Source: an uncultured Blautia sp.
GTDB lineage: Bacteria; Bacillota; Clostridia; Lachnospirales; Lachnospiraceae
Length of the DNA: 5,652 bases
Reading direction: 5' to 3'
NCBI GenBank assembly: GCA_934378195.1
Contig: CAKRPO010000090.1
Span: 1-5,652 of the forward strand
The notes beneath the pieces are model-generated. The model was given only the letters and a program-made list of their open reading frames with translations, searched no databases and was not told where the DNA came from. The position numbers and the translations under genes were made by a program. Of this stretch, positions 1 through 5,182 are shown in pieces. Each line of letters begins with the position of its first letter. Position 1 is the stretch's first letter.

Positions 1-575
1 TTGGAATCATGTTCCAGATGGCATGGATAAGGAATCCTGGAAGTAAAATCGGATAATTTCATCTCTGTATTATGCATGATCTCGCCATAAGTAACCGCAG
101 ATCCATTCGGTGAAATGATGCCTTGTGTGGCGATGGAGACACCAAGAATCCGTTCACGGTCATACTGGTTATGGTCAATGAATTCTTCGATATTTTGAGC
201 AAGCTGTGAGTAATATTCGGCTGTATTTTCATAAGGGAGAGCAATGGTATCCACGGCAATTGCTTCACCATACAGATCAACTGCAGCGATGTGGAACATG
301 TTTTTTAGAAGACCGATCCCGATGGCAATTTTTACATCGGTAACAATCTGGATCACCTGTGCTTTGCGGCCGCCGGTTGATTCAAAATAGCCCTCTCTGC
401 AGATCAGACCATCCTGTTCGAGAACATTGAGATTCTGGCTTACCGTAGACAGACCCATCTGCAGATCCTGTACGATCTGCAGCTTGGAAGTCTGTTTTTC
501 GCGATAAATATACTGATAGACTTTTTCACGGTTTATTTTTTTTAAAGTAATAGTGGTTACGCCTTTTTCCTTCAT
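1..575 (-). CDS. ROK-family (NagC/XylR-type) transcriptional regulator, C-terminus cut by window edge
   Basis: Reading from ATG at 575 to the left edge gives 191 codons with no stop. Residues about 11-65 form a winged helix-turn-helix: KKINREKVYQYIY leads into TSKLQIVQDLQMGLSTVSQNL, then GLI and the wing ESTGGRKA (66-72). This is the usual N-terminus of clostridial ROK repressors. From about residue 80 a ROK sugar-kinase-like fold begins (IAIGIGLL, then LGVSIATQGIISPNG). The window ends at LEHDS, the position of the ROK V-E-N-D-A motif; Asn is replaced by His but the Asp is kept. Such proteins bind operator DNA and sense sugars or sugar phosphates; the effector cannot be read here. The ATG is fixed by an in-frame TGA at 587-585 and has no good SD. 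An overlapping small ORF with a better SD lies just upstream, so coupling is possible. It is transcribed divergently from the aminopeptidase operon. Family assignment is firm, target unknown. Confidence 0.88.
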   Translation of the reverse strand, partial: MKEKGVTTITLKKINREKVYQYIYREKQTSKLQIVQDLQMGLSTVSQNLNVLEQDGLICREGYFESTGGRKAQVIQIVTDVKIAIGIGLLKNMFHIAAVDLYGEAIAVDTIALPYENTAEYYSQLAQNIEEFIDHNQYDRERILGVSIATQGIISPNGSAVTYGEIMHNTEMKLSDFTSRIPYPCHLEHDS

Positions 576-615
576 TTTTATGAATCAGCCAGAGGCTGAT
601 AATTGCCGCTGGCAT
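526..615 (-). CDS. possible small upstream ORF (29 aa) overlapping the ROK start
   Basis: ATG at 615 is preceded by GGGAG with a 7-base spacer, a better ribosome binding site than that of the ROK ATG at 575. The frame runs 29 codons (begins MPAAIISLWLIHKNEGK) to TGA at 528-526, overlapping the first 50 bases of the ROK gene in another frame. No family is recognised. It may be a leader ORF that delivers ribosomes to the weak ROK start, or chance. Both frames cross an A8 run (536-543 on the minus strand). Confidence 0.25.
   Translation of the reverse strand: MPAAIISLWLIHKNEGKRRNHYYFKKNKP
584..600 (-). promoter_or_regulatory. hairpin immediately upstream of the ROK start codon
   Basis: ATCAGCC-AGA-GGCTGAT is a perfect 7-bp inverted repeat with a 3-base loop, ending 8 bases before the ROK ATG. 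In the mRNA it would occupy the place where an SD is expected. It is inside the small upstream ORF, so translating ribosomes would melt it. It could also be a short operator. The structure is seen directly; the function is inferred. Confidence 0.35.
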
Positions 616-784
616 TTCCTTTCTCCCGATTCAAGAGGGGATTTTTGTATTCCGGATTGATAAGCTTCATCCGATAATGATCAAAAGTTTTGCTTATATC
701 ATAAAACTAAGATTTGAATTTATTTTAGTATACCATAATGAAATACGGAAAAAAAGAGGAGGAGAGGATAGTTTCATCAGGTCA

Positions 785-813
785 TTGACAAATATGGATA
801 ATCTGTTTAACAT
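785..813 (+). promoter_or_regulatory. candidate sigma-A promoter for the aminopeptidase operon
   Basis: TTGACA (785-790), a perfect -35, is followed after exactly 17 bases by TAACAT (808-813), which matches 4 of 6 positions of TATAAT. Transcription would begin near 820 and leave a leader of about 290 bases carrying the hairpins at 841-1054. This is the only well-spaced plus-strand pair I found between 616 and 1095. The stretch 616-780 otherwise holds only A/T-rich DNA and a minor CGGAT/ATCCG inverted repeat (653-673). Confidence 0.4.
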
Positions 814-840
814 AATTTGGAGATGCAGCAATTTACAGTA

Positions 841-1054
841 CGAATGAATAAGTGGGTAACTATTCGGAATATAGTGGATAATATCAGATGAGAGATGACT
901 CCCACCTATAGGTGGTGAGTAACAAGTTTATATCAGTGGCGGGATTCAATCTCCCATCTGATATAGCTTCCGGCAGGATTGCAGAGATGCACAGAAGAAT
1001 ATGTCATGCGTTGCATGACGTGCATCTCGCAGCAAGAATGCTGGAGCATTCTTG
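841..1054 (+). ncRNA. highly structured untranslated region: leader RNA, small RNA or mobile-element remnant
   Basis: Four consecutive stem-loops fill this gene-free stretch. (a) 846-865: GAAT/ATTC plus AGT/ACT with one bulged A. (b) 881-964: ATATCAGATG pairs with CATCTGATAT (10 bp, perfect), enclosing a hairpin at 898-920 (ACTC and CCACC pairing with GGTGG and GAGT, TATA loop, one bulge) and a GGGA/TCCC stem (941-955), i.e. a three-way junction. (c) 979-1032: GAGATGCA/TGCATCTC plus flanking pairs, capped by GTCATGC-GTT-GCATGAC. (d) 1033-1054: CAAGAATGC-TGGA-GCATTCTTG, 9 bp perfect. No T-run follows the last stem, so it is not a simple terminator. It ends 55 bases before the aminopeptidase ATG. 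I do not recognise a known riboswitch class. A non-autonomous IS200/IS605-like remnant is an alternative. Confidence 0.45.
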
Positions 1055-1095
1055 AATACAAATAGTGAAGAGATATGTGGATAAAAGACACTGGC

Positions 1096-1102
1096 AGGGA
1101 GG
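1096..1102 (+). promoter_or_regulatory. ribosome binding site that fixes the aminopeptidase start
   Basis: AGGGAGG lies 7 bases before ATG 1110, an ideal SD and spacing. The same frame is open back to GTG 1065, but that codon has no SD, so 1110 is preferred over the 15-codon longer version. Confidence 0.85.
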
Positions 1103-1109
1103 CTTGAAA

Positions 1110-2900
1110 ATGAATGTAACAGAACGACTGAAAGCTCTTCGAAAATTAATGAAAGAAAAGAAGATTGACGCCTATCTGGTACCGACGGATGATTTTCATG
1201 GATCAGAATATGTAGGTGATTATTTTAAATGCAGAAAATTTATCACAGGTTTTACCGGATCTGCGGGAACGGCTGTGATCATGCAGGACATGGCTGGGTT
1301 GTGGACTGATGGCAGATACTTTATTCAGGCGGCAGATCAGCTTCGTGGAAGTACGATTGAACTGTTTAAATCCGGTGAACCAGGAGTGCCGACCGTGCAT
1401 CAGTTTCTGGCAGAGAAACTGCAAAGCGGTATGTGTCTGGGCTTTGACGGAAGAACAGTCAGTGCGAAAGAAGTAGAAGAATTAAATATGCTTTTGGAAG
1501 AAAAAGACATTACTTTTTCGGTAAATGAGGACCTGATTGGAGAGATTTGGGAGGAACGTCCGGAGCTTTCCTGTGAGCCGGTCATGGAGCTGGATGTGAA
1601 ATGGGCAGGCGAGTCAAGAAAGGATAAAATTGCAAGAATCCGTGAGCAGATGAAAGCAAAAGAAGCGGATATGTTTATCCTCACTTCTCTTGATGATATT
1701 GCCTGGCTGTTAAACATTCGTGGTAATGATATTCATTGCTGCCCGGTTGTTCTTTCTTATTTGATCATGACGGATACCGAGGTTCGATTATATGCAAACA
1801 CAGTTGCTTTTTCGGAAGAAATCCGCACAAATCTGGCAGATGATGGAGTAAAAATCTATCCGTATGAGGATGTCTATTCTTATGTTCAGACAATCTCAGA
1901 GGATAAAAAAATCCTGCTTTCCAAAGACAGTGTCAACAGCCGTCTGGTAAGTAATATTCCATGTAATGTGACGATTGTGGATGAGCCAAATCTGACACTT
2001 CTTCCGAAGGCAGTCAAAAATCAGAGCGAGATGGACAACGAAAGAACTGCACATATCAAAGATGGTGTTGCAGTTACAAAATTCATTCGCTGGATGAAAA
2101 CAAATGTGGCAAAAGAGAGGATTACAGAGCTGAGCGCAGCAGAAAAATTGTATCAGTTCCGCAGTGAACAGGAACATTTTCTTGGGGACAGTTTTGATCC
2201 AATCATTGCTTATGGAGCGCATGCTGCAATTGTGCATTACAGTGCAACAGAGGAAACAGATATTCCTCTTGAAGCAAAAGGAATGGTACTTGCAGATACC
2301 GGTGGACATTATCTGGAAGGCACAACAGATATTACAAGAACGGTCGTACTTGGTCCGGTAACAGACAAAGAAAAGAAATACTTTACAGCAGTTCTGAGGG
2401 GCAATCTGAATCTTGCAGCAGCAAAATTTAAGTATGGTTGTACGGGATTAAATCTCGATTATCTTGCCAGAGGACCACTCTGGGAACTGGGAGAAGATTA
2501 TAACCACGGTACCGGACATGGCGTAGGATATCTTTTGAATGTACATGAAGGACCAAACAGTTTTCGATGGAAAAATCTTCCGGGAAATCCGGCACCGGTG
2601 TTGGAAGAAGGTATGATTACATCCGATGAACCAGGATATTATCTGGAGAATGAATTTGGCATCCGTCATGAAAATCTTGTTTTATGTAAGAAGACAGAAA
2701 AAACTCCTTTCGGGCAGTTTATGTGTTTTGAGTCACTGACTATGGTACCGTTTGACCTGGATGGAGTTGATCCGGAACAGATGTCGGACCGTGAACGAAA
2801 GCTGCTGAACGAATATCACAAAAAAGTCTATGTTACCATAGCACCATATTTAGATGAGGAAGAAAAAGAATGGCTGAGACAGGCAACCAGAGAGATCTGA
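1110..2900 (+). CDS. pepP: Xaa-Pro aminopeptidase (aminopeptidase P), M24B family, three-domain form
   Basis: The 596-aa protein matches the three-domain aminopeptidase P layout: two creatinase-like N-terminal domains (about 1-155 and 160-310), a pita-bread M24 metallopeptidase domain (about 320-535) and a short C-terminal M24 extension ending near EEKEWLRQ. It removes an N-terminal residue preceding proline, using a dinuclear metal (usually Mn) site, and should be cytoplasmic; no signal peptide is visible. All five metal ligands are present: D396 (DTGG), D407 (TTDITRT), H470 (GTGHGVG), E507 (SDEPG) and E521 (RHENL). Their spacing (11, 63, 37, 14) is that of human XPNPEP1. The second-shell histidines H376 (VHYS) and H479 (NVHEGP) are also kept. 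The role is probably peptide catabolism and proline recycling. The stop lies 31 bases inside the next gene. The symbol is the generic family name; E. coli PepP is the shorter two-domain form. Confidence 0.95.
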   Translation: MNVTERLKALRKLMKEKKIDAYLVPTDDFHGSEYVGDYFKCRKFITGFTGSAGTAVIMQDMAGLWTDGRYFIQAADQLRGSTIELFKSGEPGVPTVHQFLAEKLQSGMCLGFDGRTVSAKEVEELNMLLEEKDITFSVNEDLIGEIWEERPELSCEPVMELDVKWAGESRKDKIARIREQMKAKEADMFILTSLDDIAWLLNIRGNDIHCCPVVLSYLIMTDTEVRLYANTVAFSEEIRTNLADDGVKIYPYEDVYSYVQTISEDKKILLSKDSVNSRLVSNIPCNVTIVDEPNLTLLPKAVKNQSEMDNERTAHIKDGVAVTKFIRWMKTNVAKERITELSAAEKLYQFRSEQEHFLGDSFDPIIAYGAHAAIVHYSATEETDIPLEAKGMVLADTGGHYLEGTTDITRTVVLGPVTDKEKKYFTAVLRGNLNLAAAKFKYGCTGLNLDYLARGPLWELGEDYNHGTGHGVGYLLNVHEGPNSFRWKNLPGNPAPVLEEGMITSDEPGYYLENEFGIRHENLVLCKKTEKTPFGQFMCFESLTMVPFDLDGVDPEQMSDRERKLLNEYHKKVYVTIAPYLDEEEKEWLRQATREI

Positions 2901-3457
2901 CAAAGGGTGAAAAAACAAAATATCGACTGGCAAGAGCAATGAAAGAATGCATGAAAACAACGTCCGTAGAGAATATTACAGTCAAACAGATCACAGAGAA
3001 ATGTGAACTTACCAGACAGACGTTTTACAGGAATTTTCTGGATAAATATGATCTGATCAACTGGTATTTTGATAAGCTGCTGGCAAAGTCTTTTGAGCAT
3101 ATGGGTCAGGGAAAAACCGTCTATGATGCACTGGTCAAAAAATTTACTTATATACAGGAGGAACAGAAATTTTTTTCAGCAGCATTTCGTTATGATGAGC
3201 AGAATTCTCTGCGACAGCATGATTTTGAGTTGATTCTGGCTTTTTATGAAAATCTGATTTGTGAAAAAACTGGCAAATTTCCAGAGGAAAATGTTCTATT
3301 TCTTCTGGAAATGTACTGTAACAGTTCTATTTACATGACTGTCAAATGGGTGACAGGGGAGGTGACATGTACGCCGGAAGAGCTTGCGGAAAGACTTGTG
3401 GACGGTATGCCGGGGAAACTTGCAGAAGTATTTACAGGTCTTGGAATTCTGAATTGA
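2870..3457 (+). CDS. TetR/AcrR-family transcriptional regulator (DhaS-like type)
   Basis: The 195-aa protein has an N-terminal TetR DNA-binding domain at about residues 14-62. The helix-turn-helix is ITVKQITEKCELTRQTFYRNF, followed by the typical DKYDLINWYF. The helical C-terminal part (about 75-190, with FLLEMYCNSSIYMTVKWVTGE) resembles the TetR C-terminal region of clostridial DhaS-type regulators; no ligand can be read from it. The start ATG 2870 has SD GAGGAAG (2856-2862) with a 7-base spacer, located inside the aminopeptidase coding sequence. The 31-base overlap with that gene implies co-transcription and probably translational coupling. Likely targets are its own operon or the downstream fucO region; this is inference. 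Two hairpins follow (3512-3534 and 3569-3618), so the operon ends here. Confidence 0.88.
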   Translation: MAETGNQRDLTKGEKTKYRLARAMKECMKTTSVENITVKQITEKCELTRQTFYRNFLDKYDLINWYFDKLLAKSFEHMGQGKTVYDALVKKFTYIQEEQKFFSAAFRYDEQNSLRQHDFELILAFYENLICEKTGKFPEENVLFLLEMYCNSSIYMTVKWVTGEVTCTPEELAERLVDGMPGKLAEVFTGLGILN

Positions 3458-3511
3458 TAAGTGCTAAAATGCCGGAAATAAAGGAAATATGGACTATATA
3501 TGTTTTTCGGC

Positions 3512-3534
3512 TAAAAATCATCTGGTGATTTTTA
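3512..3534 (+). terminator. weak A/T-rich hairpin after the TetR gene
   Basis: TAAAAATCA (3512-3520) pairs with TGATTTTTA (3526-3534) around a TCTGG loop. The stem is 9 bp and perfect but mostly A-T, with five T residues in its 3' arm. It could act as a weak bidirectional terminator 55 bases after the TetR stop. The stronger structure 35 bases further on is the more likely operon end. Confidence 0.4.
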
Positions 3535-3568
3535 CTGAATATAAATATCAAAAATTGGAACAAATCAC

Positions 3569-3618
3569 GAAAGTTACAGAAAACGTTACATATGACGAAT
3601 TCTGTAACTTTCTTTTTT
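3569..3618 (+). terminator. strong intrinsic terminator of the aminopeptidase-TetR operon
   Basis: GAAAGTTACAGAA (3569-3581) pairs perfectly with TTCTGTAACTTTC (3600-3612), a 13-bp stem. The 18-base loop holds a further CGT/ACG pairing. The stem is followed directly by TTTTTT (3613-3618). Stem plus T-run is the classic rho-independent form, though the loop is larger than usual. It insulates fucO from the upstream operon and ends 10 bases before the Rex-like operator. Confidence 0.78.
3578..3591 (+). promoter_or_regulatory. cre-like (CcpA) sequence in the terminator loop
   Basis: AGAAAACGTTACAT fits the catabolite-responsive element pattern TGWAARCGYTWNCW at 12 of 14 positions, including the central CG. 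It lies about 45 bases upstream of the fucO -10 box, a position where CcpA could act. The match is degenerate and shares bases with the terminator stem, so it is only a candidate. Confidence 0.22.
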
Positions 3619-3627
3619 ATAAAAACA

Positions 3628-3645
3628 TTGTTAATATAATAACAA
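3628..3645 (+). promoter_or_regulatory. Rex operator (NADH/NAD+-responsive) over the fucO promoter
   Basis: TTGTTAATATAATAACAA matches the clostridial Rex consensus TTGTTAANNNNTTAACAA at 13 of 14 fixed positions and is a near-perfect palindrome. It covers the fucO -10 box, so bound Rex would block RNA polymerase. Rex leaves DNA when the NADH/NAD+ ratio rises and commonly controls fermentative alcohol dehydrogenases, which fits the downstream gene. No rex gene is in the window. Confidence 0.7.
3635..3640 (+). promoter_or_regulatory. -10 box of the fucO promoter
   Basis: TATAAT is a perfect -10 hexamer, 75 bases before the fucO ATG, predicting a 5' leader of roughly 70 bases. The matching -35 position falls in the T-run of the upstream terminator (CTTTTT or TTTTTT) and is poor, so the promoter may be weak or need an activator. 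Confidence 0.6.
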
Positions 3646-3715
3646 CTTAGAAACAAAAACTGTGAGAACCGATAAAAAGATACTCACGATCAATGCAGAA
3701 AGGAATGTATTTATC

Positions 3716-4861
3716 ATGGCAAACAGAATCAATTTAAATGGAACATCTTATCATGGAGCAGGTGCAATTGCAGAAATTGCAAACGAAGCAAAAGCACATG
3801 CATTCAAAAAAGCGTTTGTATGTTCTGACCCGGATCTGATCAAATTCAATGTAACAAGCAAAGTAACAGATGTCCTTGAAAAAGAAGGACTGGAATATGA
3901 AATTTATTCTGATATCAAAGCAAATCCGACGATTCAGAATGTACAGAATGGTGTAGCTGCATTCAAGAAATCTGGAGCTGATTATATCATTGCAATCGGT
4001 GGTGGTTCCTCCATGGACACTGCAAAAGCAATCGGTATCATTATTGCCAATCCGGAATTTGAAGATGTAAGAAGTCTGGAAGGTACAGCGCCGACCAAGA
4101 AACCATGTGTACCGATCATTGCCGTTCCGACAACAGCAGGAACTGCTGCGGAAGTTACCATCAACTACGTTATCACAGATGTAGAAAAGAAACGTAAATT
4201 TGTATGTGTTGACCCACATGACATGCCAATTATCGCAGTTGTTGATCCGGAAATGATGTCTTCTATGCCTAAAGGACTGACCGCTTCTACAGGTATGGAT
4301 GCCCTGACTCATGCAATCGAAGGATACACTACAAAAGCAGCATGGGAAATGACAGATATGTTCCATCTGAAAGCAATCGAACTGATCTCTGATTCTCTTC
4401 GCGGAGCTGTTGAGAACACCAAAGAAGGCCGTGAAGGAATGGCTCTTGGACAGTATATCGCAGGTATGGGATTCTCAAATGTAGGTCTTGGAATCGCACA
4501 TTCCATGGCTCATACACTGGGTGCTGTTTATGACACTCCACATGGTGTTGCCTGCGCGATGATGCTTCCGATTGTAATGGAATATAACCAGGAATGCACT
4601 GGTGAAAAATATCGTGAAATTGCTCGTGCAATGGGTGTAAAAGATGTAGATTCCATGACTCAGGAAGAGTACAGAAAAGCTGCAATTGATGCGGTAAGAA
4701 AACTGTCTGTTGATGTTGGAATTCCGACAAAACTGGAAGCAATCAAAGAAGAGGATCTGCAGTTCCTGGCAGAATCTGCACATGCAGATGCCTGCGCACC
4801 AGGTAACCCGAAAGATGCAAGTGTGGAAGACCTCAAAGATCTTTTCAGAAAGATTATGTGA
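3716..4861 (+). CDS. fucO: lactaldehyde reductase / 1,2-propanediol oxidoreductase (iron-dependent alcohol dehydrogenase)
   Basis: The 381-aa protein closely resembles E. coli FucO in length and along its whole sequence, with shared blocks such as NPEFEDVRSLEG, TTAGTAAEVTINYVITD, KFVCVDPHD and GQYIAGMGFSNVGLG. It should reduce L-lactaldehyde to 1,2-propanediol with NADH, the redox-balancing step of anaerobic fucose or rhamnose breakdown; related enzymes also accept other small aldehydes. Fe ligands D195, H199, H262 and H276 are present, each one residue offset from FucO D196, H200, H263 and H277. The nucleotide-binding GGGS is at 95-98. D38 corresponds to FucO D39, which favours NADH over NADPH. 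ATG 3716 has SD AAGGA (3700-3704) 11 bases away; the frame is open to GTG 3662 but without an SD. It appears monocistronic, between a terminator and a hairpin cluster, with no sugar-catabolic neighbours in view. Substrate is less certain than family. Confidence 0.93.
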   Translation: MANRINLNGTSYHGAGAIAEIANEAKAHAFKKAFVCSDPDLIKFNVTSKVTDVLEKEGLEYEIYSDIKANPTIQNVQNGVAAFKKSGADYIIAIGGGSSMDTAKAIGIIIANPEFEDVRSLEGTAPTKKPCVPIIAVPTTAGTAAEVTINYVITDVEKKRKFVCVDPHDMPIIAVVDPEMMSSMPKGLTASTGMDALTHAIEGYTTKAAWEMTDMFHLKAIELISDSLRGAVENTKEGREGMALGQYIAGMGFSNVGLGIAHSMAHTLGAVYDTPHGVACAMMLPIVMEYNQECTGEKYREIARAMGVKDVDSMTQEEYRKAAIDAVRKLSVDVGIPTKLEAIKEEDLQFLAESAHADACAPGNPKDASVEDLKDLFRKIM

Positions 4862-4864
4862 TTA

Positions 4865-4951
4865 AAAAGATTATGCAATCTTTTCGAATCTGACAGATTC
4901 AAAATCACAAAGGGACTTCGCCAGTCCCTCTGCACACTCTGGGCAGGGTGT
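4865..4951 (+). terminator. cluster of four small hairpins after fucO
   Basis: Four stems follow fucO almost end to end. They are AAAAGATT-ATGC-AATCTTTT (4865-4884), GAATCTG-A-CAGATTC (4886-4900), AGGGACT-TCGCC-AGTCCCT (4911-4929) and ACACTCT-GGGC-AGGGTGT (4934-4951, one G-T pair). The first ends in TTTT only 3 bases after the fucO stop and is the best terminator or mRNA 3'-end stabiliser candidate. The rest have no T-run. The grouping resembles an intergenic repeat element, but only one copy is in the window. Confidence 0.45.
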
Positions 4952-4970
4952 AAATAGGAAGTTTAGTTGT

Positions 4971-5129
4971 ATGAGGAATCCTTTGAAAATTTCTCCTGGT
5001 GTTTCATTAGGAGAGATTTTCGTAAAAAGGGTTCCTCTTTTGCGGTTGGGATTTCTGCGTCTTGGTGGCTTTATGGGGATGGCTTTTCTGAAGTATGGCA
5101 TATTGAGGGGTGAATGGAAGGGTGGATGA
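4971..5129 (+). CDS. possible small ORF, 52 aa, basic and hydrophobic
   Basis: ATG 4971 is preceded by AGGAAG (4956-4961) with a 9-base spacer. The frame runs 52 codons to TGA 5127-5129, beginning MRNPLKISPGVSLGEIF and ending GILRGEWKGG. The product is basic (many Arg and Lys, few acidic residues) with a Leu/Phe/Gly/Met-rich middle (about 20-45) that might touch a membrane. Its stop overlaps the next small ORF in ATGA fashion. Against it: its first 22 codons coincide with a long hairpin, which constrains the sequence for reasons other than coding, and I recognise no family. A minus-strand frame over the same bases (4871-5101) looks less likely, since it has no supporting SD or context. Confidence 0.25.
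   Translation: MRNPLKISPGVSLGEIFVKRVPLLRLGFLRLGGFMGMAFLKYGILRGEWKGG
4973..5041 (+). terminator. long imperfect hairpin followed by TTTT
   Basis: The arms 4973-4997 and 5009-5037 pair over 25 positions. All are Watson-Crick except two that become U-G wobbles in plus-strand RNA, and there is one 4-base bulge in the 3' arm. The 11-base loop is GGTGTTTCATT. TTTT (5038-5041) follows. Both mismatches being wobbles suggests selection at the RNA level of the plus strand. It may be a long terminator downstream of fucO, a small structured RNA, or a decayed palindromic element. Confidence 0.45.
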
Positions 5130-5182
5130 CCATATGGGAAGAAAGTGAGTTGAAGGTTTATAAAAATCGAGAGGCAGGATGA
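5126..5182 (+). CDS. possible 18-aa ORF, degenerate first unit of the repeat array
   Basis: ATG 5126 overlaps the TGA of the preceding small ORF (ATGA). It runs 18 codons (MTIWEESELKVYKNREAG) to TGA 5180-5182, which again overlaps the next ATG at 5179. It shares ATGAC, GAAG and AAGT-type blocks and the exact 53-base spacing with the array units, so it is probably a diverged copy. No function is recognised; translation is unproven. Confidence 0.2.
   Translation: MTIWEESELKVYKNREAG

Noticed and set aside
1065..1109. Longer aminopeptidase start at GTG 1065
   Set aside because: It has no SD, whereas ATG 1110 has AGGGAGG at 7 bases, and the 15 extra residues do not resemble the family N-terminus.
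3489..3650. Plus-strand ORF of 53 aa starting MDYICFSAKNH, with AAGGAA just upstream of its ATG
   Set aside because: It runs through both hairpins, the T6 run and the Rex-like operator with its -10 box, and its SD spacing is too short. The regulatory reading explains these bases better.
3662..3715. Longer fucO start at GTG 3662
   Set aside because: FucO-type proteins begin MANR, which matches ATG 3716; the extension lacks an SD.
3734..4366. Minus-strand 210-aa ORF inside fucO, rich in Cys and Phe
   Set aside because: It is antisense to a clear gene, and its odd composition is the complement of the fucO codons.
4871..5101. Minus-strand ORF of 76 aa starting MPYFRKAIPIK
   Set aside because: It covers several hairpins, has no convincing SD or recognisable family, and overlaps structures that better explain the sequence.
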